Assembly: GCA_949316235.1 (NCBI GenBank)
Contig: OX438758.1
Location: 9,395,731 to 9,459,730, forward strand
Reading direction: 5' to 3'
DNA length: 64,000 bases
Origin: Oegoconia quadripuncta
Taxonomy: Eukaryota; Arthropoda; Insecta; Lepidoptera; Autostichidae
Below, in pieces: positions 34,641 through 45,930 of this stretch. The position numbers and the translations under genes were made by a program. The notes below the pieces were generated by a model. That model had not been told where the DNA came from. It saw nothing but the letters and a program-made list of their open reading frames with translations, and did no database searches. Every line of letters starts with the position of its first letter. The stretch's first letter is position 1.

Positions 34641-34775
34641 GACGACCTGTTTGGTGTAGTGGTCTCTGCTGCTGTACCGAAGGGTCGCGGGTTCGAGTCC
34701 CGCTACGGGCATATGTTTGTATGATGAATACAGGCATGTTTCCCGAGTTATGGATGTTTTTCATTTATATATTAT
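34641..34775 (+). mobile_element. SINE family B, 5' part
   Basis: Head gacgacctgtttggtgtagt, B box gggttcgagtcccgc and 'tttgtatgatgaatacagg'. The 3' body is lost after 34775. Confidence 0.8.
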
Positions 34776-34886
34776 TGATATATATATATCACGCAGTGAA
34801 ACGCCGAGCATCGCCGAGCAAGGCCCATAGTGAGAGACCACGTTTCAGTGCCATAAGTCATCACTGCTAATATACATTACTGGTAA

Positions 34887-35039
34887 CATACATTGATTAA
34901 AGATCCTAATCATCAAGCACTGAAGTATTTTGGACCAGAAGATTGCATTCCGACTGATTTAAAAATAATGCAAAATCGTAGACAACATATTATTATAGTT
35001 TGGAGTTGGCCTCAAGTCACGCAAACCGAATTACAATAA
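34887..35039 (+). pseudogene. Coding-like segment 1 of an unidentified cluster
   Basis: An open frame of 50 codons, from just after an in-frame TAA to the stop at 35037-35039. It lacks an ATG at its beginning, so it looks like the C-terminal end of a gene whose upstream part is lost. Its composition is protein-like (mixed charged and aromatic residues, WSWP near the end, YFGPED near the middle), unlike chance frames in this AT-rich DNA. The next segment starts 48 bp downstream in the same direction. I do not recognise the family; the context suggests a relic of a compact genome. Confidence 0.4.
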
Positions 35040-35087
35040 CAATAAAAATTACACTTATTTGAAAACGATCGCAATTAAAATTAGAAC

Positions 35088-35492
35088 ATGAATAAAGATT
35101 CAAATAAATAACGTAGAACAATTTTAAATATTAAACAATATAAACTCGATAAAGAATAGATTAGAGAGTATAAATTGTTTTGTTGAGTGGTCTAGAATAG
35201 GTGAATTCTCTGAAATTAGTTTAAATAGTGTTGTACCTAATAGAATATCGATAGTCGAGTTATTTTTAAGATGCTTGTTTATCAGATAGAAAAAAAAATG
35301 GTCAAAACTCTTAAAAAATCTGACATTCCGACATGGCGACTAGGACCCGTTTTAATAAACGGTTCTCAAGATTGGGATGACCTTACGTTGATGCTTGAGA
35401 ATCTGTTGCATACTAAAACAGAACCAAAAAATATAATATCGAGAATAAGACGCGATTTCAATCTCAAGATCAATTTATTAATACGGCCCTAG
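35088..35492 (+). pseudogene. Coding-like segment 2, broken by a stop and frameshifts
   Basis: A candidate ATG at 35088 is followed by a TAA at 35109. Protein-like sequence then moves to the next frame (open 35128-35289) and returns to the first frame (open 35244-35492, ending in TAG). Together the pieces cover about 130 codons. The final 60 residues are rich in charged residues, with short motifs such as IPTWRLGPVL and RRDFNLKINLL. One premature stop and two frameshifts mark it as a decayed gene. The product is unknown, and no repaired version is given. Confidence 0.45.
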
Positions 35493-35564
35493 GTTTAACC
35501 TCTATGAAAACTTTTTTCTGAAAAAACGTTCAGCAATGAACCTTTATAGTTTGATTTGAGCAAC

Positions 35565-35990
35565 ATGTGCGAGGAAGGATCAAAAAGGAGAAGATATGTA
35601 AACACTTCTAGTTATATAACTGCTGCACTAAAAGTTCCTATTTTCTACATTTCTACAAAAATTCTGGTCTTAGGTCACTTGAAAATTACACACTGAATTT
35701 GTTTTTAAAAATGTGGTTTCATTATACAGTAGTTACGTGCAAAAATATACCTAGTCTGTTTTACTGAATCTAGGATTATTCACAACACTATAGTTGTGCC
35801 GTTAACAAATCAATTTATGATCGTTATTTCACCACAAACCAATCCTAGTTTCAACGATGGCCGAAATAGTCACGATATTACAAAGAGATAAACGTATCAT
35901 TCTTTTACGATAAAACCCAGTTCACCTACGGTTGCTCAATATGGATAGCCAACTAATATCAAACTAGTTCTATATACTACATTACTATAG
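35565..35990 (+). pseudogene. Coding-like segment 3, broken by several stops
   Basis: Begins at ATG 35565 (43 codons to TGA at 35694). The same frame keeps a protein-like composition through further stops, at about 35706, 35730, 35889, 35946 and 35988. The longest later stretch is 35733-35888. Short motifs seen are SYITAALKVP and VVPLTNQFMI. It starts about 70 bp after segment 2. Because the same frame continues past point stops, I read this as one gene of roughly 140 codons decayed by substitutions. Family unknown. Confidence 0.4.
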
Positions 35991-36142
35991 TAATACTAAC
36001 CTTAAAAGACTATTGGCGGTTTCTTGTTATTCCTCGTTAAAATCTACCATTATGAAATTGCCTTCGTATAATTCAAATTGAAAGGCGCCACTGGACAGAA
36101 TAAACCTAAAATTTTTTCAAACGGTATTTTACAAAAAATAAT

Positions 36143-36322
36143 ATGATCCCAGACGATCTATATCACCAATTGCTGGAGTGTGGTCGAACAGCAGTCTACA
36201 GACAATTTTATATAAAGAATAATATAACGGCCCTCGGAGACATAAACCTGTTGCTGAGTCAGCGAATGTCAGAGGAAGCGAAAGAACTTTATAAGTTTTA
36301 TCTCAGGTCTTTACACACATAA
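36143..36322 (+). CDS. Intact 59-codon open frame, product unknown
   Basis: ATG at 36143, TAA at 36320. The protein is 59 residues, acidic to neutral, probably mostly helical, with no membrane segment, signal peptide or metal motif. Features visible are a CGRTAVYRQ stretch near residues 13-21 and a SEEAKELYKFYLR-like charged helix near the end. It is the last of four coding-like segments on this strand. About 45 bases after the stop there is AATAAA (36367-36372) and then a run of ten A (36404-36413), as at the end of a transcript. It could be the surviving gene of a decayed insertion or a chance intact frame. I do not recognise a family, and no expression evidence can be seen. Confidence 0.4.
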   Translation: MIPDDLYHQLLECGRTAVYRQFYIKNNITALGDINLLLSQRMSEEAKELYKFYLRSLHT

Positions 36323-36366
36323 TTGTAAGCACTAAACATGTTTGTACCTATGAGGCTGACATGAGC

Positions 36367-36413
36367 AATAAATGTGTGCTCCAAGCCTTGCTAACAATAA
36401 GATAAAAAAAAAA
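36367..36413 (+). promoter_or_regulatory. Possible polyadenylation signal and A-tract
   Basis: AATAAA at 36367-36372 is followed about 30 bp later by ten A at 36404-36413. It could be the 3' end of the frame at 36143, or of a reverse-transcribed insertion. Confidence 0.3.
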
Positions 36414-36420
36414 TAATGCG

Positions 36421-36648
36421 ACAGATATTATAAACGTAAAGGTTTGGATGTTTGTTTGTTTGTTCCTCAATCATGTCGAAACGAATGAACTGATTTGGAT
36501 GAATATTGGCATATAGGTAGAATATGCCCTGGATTAAAACATATAATATTTTTTATCCCTTTAAAATTAGTAGTTCCCGTGGGATAAACAAATTTCCGCG
36601 ATAAAGTTATTCCACGCAGGCGAAGCCGCGGACGGAGAGCTAGTAATA
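36421..36648 (-). mobile_element. RTE-type 3' tail, family F
   Basis: Antisense 'tgttcctcaatcatgtcgaa', 'tatgccctggattaaaacat', 'agtagttcccgtgggataaa' and 'gcaggcgaagccgcggacgg'. It is a nearly full-length tail. Confidence 0.75.
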
Positions 36649-36649
36649 C

Positions 36650-37485
36650 ATAATTATATTTAATTTCCCGACAGATCACTTAAGGTTGCAAGTTATTAAG
36701 AATATTTCAAATATATTGATCGAATCGATAGGGAATGTGGCCATTGTGTGGGTAGCTGGTCTTAATCGGAATGGACTGTCAAATGTCACATGACTGTAAA
36801 GCTATTGTTTCAAAACGCTTGCTAGTGTGGGAAGAAGATATCGATGGTTTGATTTTTATTAGCCATAAAAAATACTCAATCTATTTATATTATACAAACA
36901 TTTGAAGCGTCCAAATAGTTATAATTTTCGTTTATAGCTTAATTTGCGTTGTAAAATTTAGAAAACTCGAGATGTGTTGATTTATTTAATTATAGCCCCG
37001 AACCATTAATTAAAACTGCTTCATATATCCGCTATAGTTTGCAGTGTCATAAACAAAATACTATAATTTTGCATACGTCAATTTAATAAAAGACAAAACC
37101 GTTATTTTGACACGGATTATTGGTGAATTTGGTTTTCAAATCAGGTGTCGTTCGATTTTTTAAATTTAAACCGAGCAATAAAATTGTTTACTGAACGAAA
37201 GTTCATTTCTCACCATCGAAGATCAAATTAACACTTGTTTATTACAATGGAAAAGGTTTAATTTAAATATTTTAATGGGAAATAGGTTGTCCGGTGAACG
37301 TAAATAATATTCCTATATACATATATTTAATTGGGCATCTACATTTTAATGTTGAATGTCATGTCTACGAAAATATGTGTCTTTTGTTATGTTGGTATAA
37401 TAACATAGAGAGATTTAACTTTATTCTACTTTCCAATATCTTTAACATCTTTAGATCCCCACCGTTGGGAATAGCCTTTTCTGAC
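36650..37485. other. AT-rich stretch, nothing recognised
   Basis: No repeat or gene recognised. Confidence 0.5.
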
Positions 37486-37487
37486 TA

Positions 37488-37572
37488 ACCTAATGCCCAT
37501 CTGACACTCAGTGTTTTCAAGCCTGTAGGCCACCGACTTGGCTTAACGTCGAAGCACGGATAGACTAAATCT
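37488..37572. repeat. Dispersed repeat family L, fragment
   Basis: 'atctgacactcagtgttttc' and 'gtaggccaccgacttggctt' match the copies at 56605 and 59575. Confidence 0.5.
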
Positions 37573-38960
37573 TGCAGTTACCCGGACTTTACTTACTATA
37601 TTATATTTAAGAGGGTTTATCTCACACGGCATTCCATATAAACTTTTCAGTCCAATAGAAAACTTTTATCCTTATTTAGTACTTTTACACTTTTTCGAAA
37701 ATATTATCTGCTAACTTTCTAAATACGTGCTTTATTCTTATAAAGTTTTATTGGAATCCGTTTATTCATTTCGAATAATTTGGACTTGAAAGTTTGTATG
37801 GAATACCGTGCGGGATAAACCCGATAAAACCTTGAATTGATAAGATCCAAAGTCAATGAATACCATATTCAAAGTAAACCTGTAGACAGATAAAGATTGT
37901 ATCGATTTGCTCAAGGTTTTATTATGACATACGACTTCCCAAATCCGCCGAACTAAGAAGGCTGTCAAGCTGCTAACTACCACTTCCCAATGTCAAAAAT
38001 CAATTGAACACAATCGAACTCCATATTTAAGGTTGTATTTCTAAAGGTAAGTAATAAAAAACCAAACGTCTTTAACAAACGACAACTGTCAGATGACGTA
38101 CGTGGGCGTTAAAGGGACGCCGCTTCTACTTTTTATTTTTTATTTGTCCACTGTACAAGCGTAGAGGCATCCACTGATTATAGATCTCCCACTCTTCTAT
38201 GACCACCTGTTAATATAATGCAGAAGGAGAAAATGTTTTATAGAACACAGATCTTGCTCTAATGGATGCGTGATACCAAATTTTGAAGTGCGACGAGAGA
38301 AAAATTTTGGAAGATTAAAGAAACAATTATATAGTGACAGGTTGTTAGAACAGAATTGAAATTAGAGAGGAAATTTTGTTTATCTGTTAAGTGATATTGG
38401 AGACGAGGTGAAATAAGTTAAAGTATCAAAGCATTTAAAACTAAATTATGAATAGTAAAATAATATTTTGCTAATATGCAAAAATTAAGATCAATTTTTT
38501 TACATATTTTATTAGCTTGCATTAACTTGATTAAATCAAGTAGTTAATAAGAGAACACGTGTAGAGTGTTAATCAGGATAATTTGTATGGAAAGAGCTCC
38601 ATGAGTCTCTATAAGAAATTGTGAGAAAAGGCACCCAAGCACACTCATTCATTAAATATGGTTCGGTATTCTTTGCAGCTGATTGGATAAAACATATTAA
38701 TGTGCATTAATATTTTTTGATGGACTCCTAATGAATGGAACGGAAAAGGTAACATTCTATAATGGGTGTGGAAATGGAAGCCGATCTAATTTGAATCGCG
38801 TCTAATCAATGTCTTTCTTCAATAATTTGTGGCGTTCGAATAACAGCTTTACTATTGTAATTTATGAGATAACTGTGATCATAAATAATAGATATATACA
38901 ATACTTTCCTGTTTACAGTTTAGTGTCATTGGTGAGAGAAAAATATTTAGATAGAACTTT
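37573..38960. other. AT-rich stretch, nothing recognised
   Basis: Short frames only, up to about 73 codons, and no recognisable repeat. Confidence 0.5.
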
Positions 38961-38962
38961 CG

Positions 38963-39150
38963 CTGAGTTGACACCGTTGCGTTTCCATTTTCGAATCACC
39001 AGACATGGGGAGGGTTTCATCCTTTTATTGTCAATATACCGAACGTTCACACCAAGCATTTTGATTTACCTTTCGTACTCTTCAAATCTAGTATAAGTAC
39101 TGTTACTGGAATTACGTGCTTCAGCCACATCGTCACCATCTGCTTAAAAT
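38963..39150 (+). mobile_element. LINE family P, degraded C-terminus
   Basis: A plus-strand frame has PLRFHFRITRHGEGF, corresponding to PFHLRTTGRGEGL in the 10.1-kb copy. A 'cttcagccacatcgtcacca' end follows. The WNSLP part is lost by frameshift. It accounts for the C-terminal half of the 95-codon frame at 38809-39096. Confidence 0.55.
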
Positions 39151-41080
39151 GTTGCTAAGTCGCACTACGTCTGCAACCATTAGCATAATTCCTGCTAAAT
39201 TCCTTTTTAAATATTACAACGGTGACTTAATGTAGCAACACACAATAGTTGCTATCGTTTAGTTGGTTTCATGAAACACCCATTATAGTCCTTTTGATAT
39301 AGGTCGTATCTGTAACCCCCCGTCAAATACAGTCGAAAGGTATTGTACCTGTAAATAAAAGATGTACAAAATAATTACATATATCAACTTCAAAGGTATA
39401 CAAATAAATTATGACTTGTGTTTGTTGAAGTCTGTACCACAGAAAACAGGTTATACGTAACTCTGAAGAATAGGTCTAATAGCCGGATGACGGTAATAGT
39501 AATATTGATTACATTCATGACTCCGCCATTACGTCAGTGACGGGAAACTTGAGTTCGTCAAGCCTTTTCATTTCCAGAATAAAGATGGAATATGCCATGG
39601 ACATTGAAATGTTTCGAGTTATTGAGTTAATCCTTTTTAGTAACCTACAGCAGATTGCTCAAAATTTGATTAACAGATTTCTTTTGAGAACATTATTGCC
39701 CAGGTAGGATTTAACAATACAGGCAATCCTCCTATGATGAGTGCCACAGATTGCGTCTTAGTAAGGCTTGATGAAATATACCATGATATTTCCTAGAAAC
39801 TAAAGTTCACGGAGATAGGCTCGACTACCTAGGAAGTTTTGGTTTAATGTCCGCTAACCTATCCTGGGAAACTTTAGTCCAAACGGTTAAGTTGTTCTGT
39901 CTGGTCACATCTTCTGCAAAAATCGTATACTTCGTTGGTAGGGGTTTTGTAACAAAGTAGATTTATTTCAAAGTAGAGTGTGGAAAGACATTGTAAATAG
40001 CAATATCACAAAGGTAGACAAAATGACCTTTTTGGATTTAATATAGGTATAGTAAACTTTATTTTTTTCTTTTCAAAATGGAGACATTAACGCCATCGTA
40101 AGCCCGCCTATGTCAAAGATTTGTATTATTTTTGTTGTAAATAGTTAATTAATAATTTATAAATCAGTTGCCTATCTCATCAAATGTATTTATCTTCTAG
40201 AACAGGCATAAATGACTAAAATACAGTTGAAAGCCTCGTTTAAATAGTTCATGTAATAAAAAGCTAAATTTCACGTAGATGGAATGCTAAATATAAGAGC
40301 AAATCGTTACTCGATAAATGAAGCAAACATTAGAAGAAGAGGGACATTGTATACGTCTCTCTACGTACCAGGTCAGCATAATTTCATAGTAAATAATCTG
40401 CCTAACAAACCGCACTCATCACCAAAAACCGTACGCGAAATAATCTCATTACCCCAATGAAATAAGTGAAAGAAGGCCGAGTGAGCGAAAGAACGGGAAT
40501 GACCGCGAAAGGAGGGGAATGATGTCTAATGCGGTCGGTGATGAACAAGGAAGCAGGATTAGAGGTAAATTGCTGGATCATTTACAATAGTAATGGCCGG
40601 TAGCCAGGTGCTCGTAAACTAGCCAATTTCGACCGTTTGCATGTTCTCACTCAAATTGTTTTTCTAGTTGGCGGTTGTGATGCGAAATGCGTACGAAATG
40701 TATAAAAGTTTTGATGCGGTTTTTTGTAATATATTTTTGCTACATATAAGGAGACAAGAGATTGGTTATCTATTGTGGAATTGAACCGATCCAACTGGTT
40801 ATATAAAGATTTCGTTTCTGTTAAGATCGGGATAATATGTTAGGTTAGGTTAGTAATAGTTGAGGTTTGCGTTTAGACTATTAATAAAAACCGATTGAAA
40901 ATGATCACGAATGCATTACAAAACGATAATCTTTCATGAATTTGAAATAATATTTCATAATACCTTACTGAAAAGATGGCTACTGACTTACACGATAGTA
41001 CTTTTATTATAAGGTCTTAGTAACATTTGGAAATGTTTATACAAATACCTTCTCCATTGTGCACACTCATTACCACACTC
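39151..41080. other. AT-rich stretch, nothing recognised
   Basis: About 1.9 kb with no repeat or exon that I can support. Three TTAGG units occur near 40835; see the rejected items. Confidence 0.5.
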
Positions 41081-41432
41081 TCAAGGAGCAGTAAATGAAG
41101 ATTCTGTTATAAACGTAGATTCAACATTACCACATAACATAACATTACTACTTGCGGTACCTTTACCATTATACTCGACTACTATCGTAAAACTTTCCTT
41201 GTCATTCTGAAGGTTGTAAGCAATAGTTATTAAACTGACAGGAAGAAAACTGTAAAGAAGAGAACGGTGTACTAACGGGCCCCCATATAGAAAAGCAGAA
41301 ACGGTTTTAAACCTCTTAAATTTCATATGAAGGACATTGGGGTTTGATTATTGGTGGTATAACTTCATGGTTTTAAATTTTGCACGCAAATTCTAAAGTG
41401 AAAATATTTACCAATATAATGACGAATATTAC

Positions 41433-41837
41433 GATTAAATATTTCCTTTTAATAGACACCCGTTGCTTCACAAAACTGCACAAATTTTATATAAAGGATT
41501 CACTAGGTACGGTCGTCAGCACGACCTACCTACAGAAGCAGCTGGCCACGCAACGGCACCGGAAATATCAATGTTGCGAGATCTGCTTATACTGGAGATG
41601 CTAAGTCATCGTGCGGCCGCCTGTACCGCTGCGCAGATGTTTAGAGAAAAAAATAACAAACAAAATTCAAATAAGTACTCAGATAAATTTATTCAAATTA
41701 GAAATCGGACCACGATCGTAGCCGTTGACAAAATGACTTTATCCATACGAAGTATTGTTGAAAACCAATCCAAGCATTGTGTAACCGACTTATATTTCAC
41801 CCATTTATTATCATCACTGAACCTCAAAATTGAATAG
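41433..41837 (+). pseudogene. Orphan open frame of about 130 codons, possible gene relic
   Basis: The frame is open from just after a TAA near 41433 to the stop at 41835-41837. It has no ATG near its beginning; the first usable codon is TTG at 41463, and the first ATG lies at about codon 47. Residues about 20-60 come from a stretch richer in GC than its surroundings and include EAAGHATAPE and LEMLSHRAAACTAAQMF. The latter part is basic and polar. There is no recognised domain, and no good acceptor or donor pair that would make it an exon. It may be a relic of a mobile or viral gene. Confidence 0.3.
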
Positions 41838-41839
41838 AA

Positions 41840-42540
41840 CGCATATAAAAAGTGTTTTCTGTCGATTTGGAACTAGATTTTATTCATAAATGCGTTCTCT
41901 TTTGTGAGTGAATCGATTTGTTAATAAAAAGGTTAATTTGAATTTGCGGACCGCGAGATACTTACATTCTTTGCTGTTATGAGAATCTTTTGTAATTTAT
42001 TGAAGGTTTCTATATTTAAGCTTTTTTTTTTGGTAAATATTTATGTTTTGTAATATCATTAATTTAGCCAAATCTTGTATTAATGTGAATACCACCAACG
42101 TTACTCGCTAATCCTATAGTTATGACCTTCATAAAATTTAATTGTACAACCGATGGAATGGTATCAAATAAAATCTTGACTTACGAGAATGAGTTTTTGT
42201 AAATTGTGTTAAACATGTTCCCTGCTCAGAGAGTATTGTTTAACTTTAAAAAAACAATGTCATCAACGATTATGTTAGATAAACATCAGACATACAATCA
42301 AGACGTATAGGCCTTAGCTAAGAACACGGGTGTATCAATTTTTACTATCGACTCAAAGATCGATGGTTACAGCTTTTTAATTGACAAGAGAACCTTTAGA
42401 TTATCCATGTTTTATTAAACTATCGTATTGTGTTATTTATGGCATTTAACATCTTCATCTCAATTTATTCCATTGTTCCTCTTTTTTCGCTACTTAAAGA
42501 CAGAGCGAAATTCTACATCTATAATAAATCTTGTATCATT
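41840..42540. other. AT-rich stretch, nothing recognised
   Basis: No repeat or gene recognised. Confidence 0.5.
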
Positions 42541-42546
42541 TTAAAA

Positions 42547-42973
42547 AATATTGGGTCTTTACCTATGAAATTGGAGTTTTTTTTCTTCGTTATTCATATG
42601 TACCAATTCCTGCGATTTTCAAAGCTATATCCAAATTTGTTTTTTATTTGGAAAATGGAATATTATTTCAAGGTTTCACATGAAATATTTTTTAATTTCT
42701 GGCCTAATCACATAATAAAAAAATATTTAACAGAGCTCTTTTCATGTGCTTCCCATAATCATTTCTTAGATTCGCTGAAACTTTTATAAAGCGGTTACTT
42801 TTAAAAATTAACGCTGCCTATACTTAACTTAATGTTATCCGATAATACACACAACGTTTAGCTAAATTTGGATTTGCCGTTCCCAAAAAAAAATCAAAAA
42901 TGTTTGTATGGAGAAAACAGTCTTAATGAAATTCTTCATACAAAACGCCAATTTCATAGGTAAGGACCTAATA
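42547..42973. mobile_element. MITE-like element with inverted repeats
   Basis: The left end at 42547 (attgggtctttacctatgaa, then attgg) pairs with the right end, whose reverse complement is attaggtccttacctatgaa, then attgg. About 31 of 34 positions match, flanked by TA. The inner sequence is not coding. It resembles non-autonomous mariner-type elements. Confidence 0.7.
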
Positions 42974-43138
42974 TTAATCGTAAGTAAAGTACTAATAAGA
43001 TAATTTTATTTTTAGATTTCTTTATTGATACGAGTGATTATTTTTAACGCTTAGAGGAGTGTTGTGAAGACTTTGTGTTTCTGTAGGTATATGTAACATT
43101 GTATTGCGAAAACGACTGCACCGATTTGAGAATAGAGA

Positions 43139-43463
43139 ATCGCCTCCGTGGCTCAATGTAAACAACATTGGGTATACGATTCGGAGGTCGCGGGTTCGAT
43201 CCCCAGCGGGATACATCGGTCGGTTTGGTTGATGGTAGGGCATTTTAAATGTCCGCCTGGCTAGCTACCATCATCTTATCTAAATCTGCCGCCAAGCAAC
43301 AATGTTAATAGCATTGTTGTGTTCCGGTTGTCAGAGATAAGATAGCCAGTCCCCCAAAAGTGTTGGGATTTCCGGGTCAGTACGCTTCCACCTTCGACCT
43401 CATCTTCATTTAACATCAGGTGTGATTGAGGTCAAGTACGAACCCGTCGTGCATAAAAAAAAA
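43139..43463 (+). mobile_element. SINE family C, complete
   Basis: Head atcgcctccgtggctcaatg, B box gggttcgatcccc (about 43191), full body, 'gaacccgtcgtgcat' and an A-tract. Confidence 0.9.
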
Positions 43464-43472
43464 TGTATTTTA

Positions 43473-43582
43473 TTCATCATCATCAGTTCAGACCGTAAAC
43501 ATCCCACTGCAGGGATATGGGCCTTCCCTCGTATAAGAGGGAGTATGGGCTCTAGTCCACCACGCTGGCTCAATGCGGGTTA
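43473..43582 (-). mobile_element. SINE family E, 3' half
   Basis: Antisense 'gaccgtaaacatcccactgc', 'atgggccttccctcgtataa' and 'caccacgctggctcaatgcg'. It lies 10 bp after the tail of the family C copy. Confidence 0.75.
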
Positions 43583-43895
43583 CTTAGTATTTAATTTAAA
43601 AGCTGGTATTTGGTCAAATAGTTGTTAGCCATTTTTGATGGTAATATTTCAAAAGTATTAAGCATTTAATTTAAATTTAGTTGACTTGTTTACCTAGATG
43701 ATATTTTAACGGATTCAATTGTTACTTATCTAAATATTATTAATATTAGGCGTTAGTAGGAAATCTTTAATATAAATAATACACCAAATGAATAGACTAC
43801 ATTTGGTACTGTAGTCATGTATGATTATTACTCGAAGATTGTCGGTGACTGTGTCTTTCATAAATAACGACAGCAATAATGATGACTGATTGGTC

Positions 43896-44095
43896 TAGTC
43901 AAAGTCAAAGTCAAAGTCAAAAAATATTTATTTCGTAGGATAAAGATTATCACTTGAAAACGTCACATTTTTTATCTTAATATTAAAATTATTGACATTA
44001 TTGCTCATTCGCAAAGCAGATTGCCCAGAGAAGAACGAGCAAGAAACTCAAGGGTTGCTCTTTTAAATAAGTTTGGGTTACAATTATATTATATT
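43896..44095 (-). mobile_element. LINE 3' end, family M
   Basis: Starts with (CAAAGT)n, then 'aaaaatatttatttcgtagg', then 'gaagaacgagcaagaaactc' and 'aagggttgctctttt'. This is a widespread lepidopteran LINE end in reverse. Confidence 0.6.
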
Positions 44096-44187
44096 GTATA
44101 ATTAGGCTGAATATCGCCGAGCGGTCTATGTCCATGCTTGCTTATCATCCAGGTAGTCAGAAATTTTATAATTAAATTAAATATAAG

Positions 44188-44385
44188 AGCGTATTGACCG
44201 TGTCATCGAAACCAACGGTTGCGGATTCGAATCCGCTAAGAGTGAGTGTTTGTGTGATGAATACGATCAATTTAATCCCGAGTCATGGATGTCTATATAA
44301 ATATTTATGTTTATCCATTATCTAGTTATTACAGGCTTTGCCTAGTTTATGACTAGATAATTGGTGTAAATGTCCTAAAGTAGTA
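44188..44385 (+). mobile_element. SINE family A, 5'-truncated and diverged
   Basis: 'tcatcgaaaccaacggttgc', B box 'ggattcgaatccgc', body and a degraded end. The A-box part is lost. Confidence 0.75.
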
Positions 44386-44399
44386 TTAATTATTATTTA

Positions 44400-45068
44400 T
44401 AATAGTTATTGCATTTCATGTTATCTCCTACAAAATGAGAACGAAATGGAATTTATGAAGGGCCAATAAAAATATTTGAATAAGTTTCTAAAAAGTAGGC
44501 CAATCGTCATGGTCAAGGTCGATGACCTCACTCGTGTTTTTCATTATTCTAATAATTGTTTGCATTACATGTTGTTGAACATGTTTTGTTGTCGACAGTA
44601 TAATGTCATGTATGTTAGCTAATATTCATGTTACATGTTCGAAATCGAGTGCCGTAAAATTTCACTCCAAATTAGAAACACAACCGTCAAAGATAATTGT
44701 AAGTAACTATGAATTCTTTTGATAAATTTTGAAGCAGATTATTAATATTTGAGAGGAATTTATACTCGACCTTATTTATAATATTATTTTAGATGAGTAA
44801 GTACGTACCTACCATTTTAGTAGGCGTTAAACATGCTTGTGTTTTGCTAATCCCCGCAAGCTTCCGTGTAAGTATATTGTCATTAATCGGATTGTGCGAC
44901 TTGAAGTGGCACCTATCAGAATATTATAATAGTTTTAGTATCCTTTATGACCATGGAACAGTGAAATCTGAGTTTCCTGGATATGATATTAAAGGTTACG
45001 GAAACTAAAGTAGCAAAGTAACTGAATTTCTTGTCAATTGAATTTATTGTTGAATAATATATAATGAA
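44400..45068. other. AT-rich stretch, nothing recognised
   Basis: No repeat or gene recognised. Confidence 0.5.
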
Positions 45069-45071
45069 TTT

Positions 45072-45405
45072 TAACCGCCTCCGTGCCTCAATGTAAACAA
45101 CATTGGGTTTACGATTCGGAGGTCGCGGGTTCGATCCCCAGCGGAGTACATGTTTAAGTACTCGGTTTGCTTGGTGGTAGGGCATTTTAAATGTCCGCCT
45201 GGCTAGCTACCACCATCTTATCTAAATCTGCCGCCAAGCAGCAATGTTAATAGCATTGTTGTGTTCCGGTTGTCAGAGATAAGATAGCCAGTCCCCCAAA
45301 TGTGTTGGGGTTTCCGGGTCAGTACGCTTCCACCTGCGACCTCATCTTTACTTAATATCATGTGTGATTGAGGTCAAGTACCAATACGTTGTGCATAAAA
45401 AAAAA
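45072..45405 (+). mobile_element. SINE family C, complete
   Basis: Head ttaaccgcctccgtgcctca, B box gggttcgatcccc (about 45128), complete body, and 'gttgtgcat' plus nine A at the end. One of the best copies. Confidence 0.9.
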
Positions 45406-45544
45406 TTGTTTCAGTAATTAGAAAAATATTTACTTTCTCCAAATTTAAATAATTAACTTGCTTCAGAAAACAAAGCATCATTTAATCTTAAAACCGTCTG
45501 GTTAATTTTATAACTTAATTACTGCTTTTTCACTAGCCTCATTT

Positions 45545-45605
45545 CACACAGAAAAACAAGCAAGAAACTCAAGGGTTGCTGTTTTCAAAGTGTTAATGTC
45601 ACAAT
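45545..45605 (-). mobile_element. LINE 3'-end fragment, family M
   Basis: 'aacaagcaagaaactcaagg' and 'gttgctgtttt' match 43896-44095. Confidence 0.4.
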
Positions 45606-45683
45606 TTATGTTTTGATAAAACAAAGAAAAAAAATTAAACAGACTTAATATCGTGGATCAATTGATGTGTATGCTATATAGCA

Positions 45684-45930
45684 AATCCCTTCTCTTCCCG
45701 TGCGTGTCATAAAAACGACTAAGGGACTCCACCAAAAAACATTTATAGATTTGCACGTTTTCACGGCGATGGGCTCACAACCTGTCACGTGTGCATTTCT
45801 GTATCTTTCATAAATTGATCTGAGTCTGTTGTTTCAAGCATTAAACTCTGTTCGAAATACCCAAATGGAAATGTTTGGGATATCTTTGATCACCCCATTT
45901 GGGATAAAGTTCGTGACATTATATGTGTGA
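45684..45930 (-). mobile_element. Dispersed element family G
   Basis: Antisense 'cccttctcttcccgtgcgtg', 'cctgtcacgtgtgcatttct' and 'ccaaatggaaatgtttggg', then 'accccatttgggataaag'. Confidence 0.7.

Noticed and set aside
40833..40850. Three TTAGG units, like the insect telomere repeat
   Set aside because: Only about three units inside ordinary DNA, which is expected by chance in AT-rich sequence. There is no array.
42430..42789. 119-codon open frame
   Set aside because: It runs across the left end of an inverted-repeat element, and its composition is that of AT-rich random DNA.
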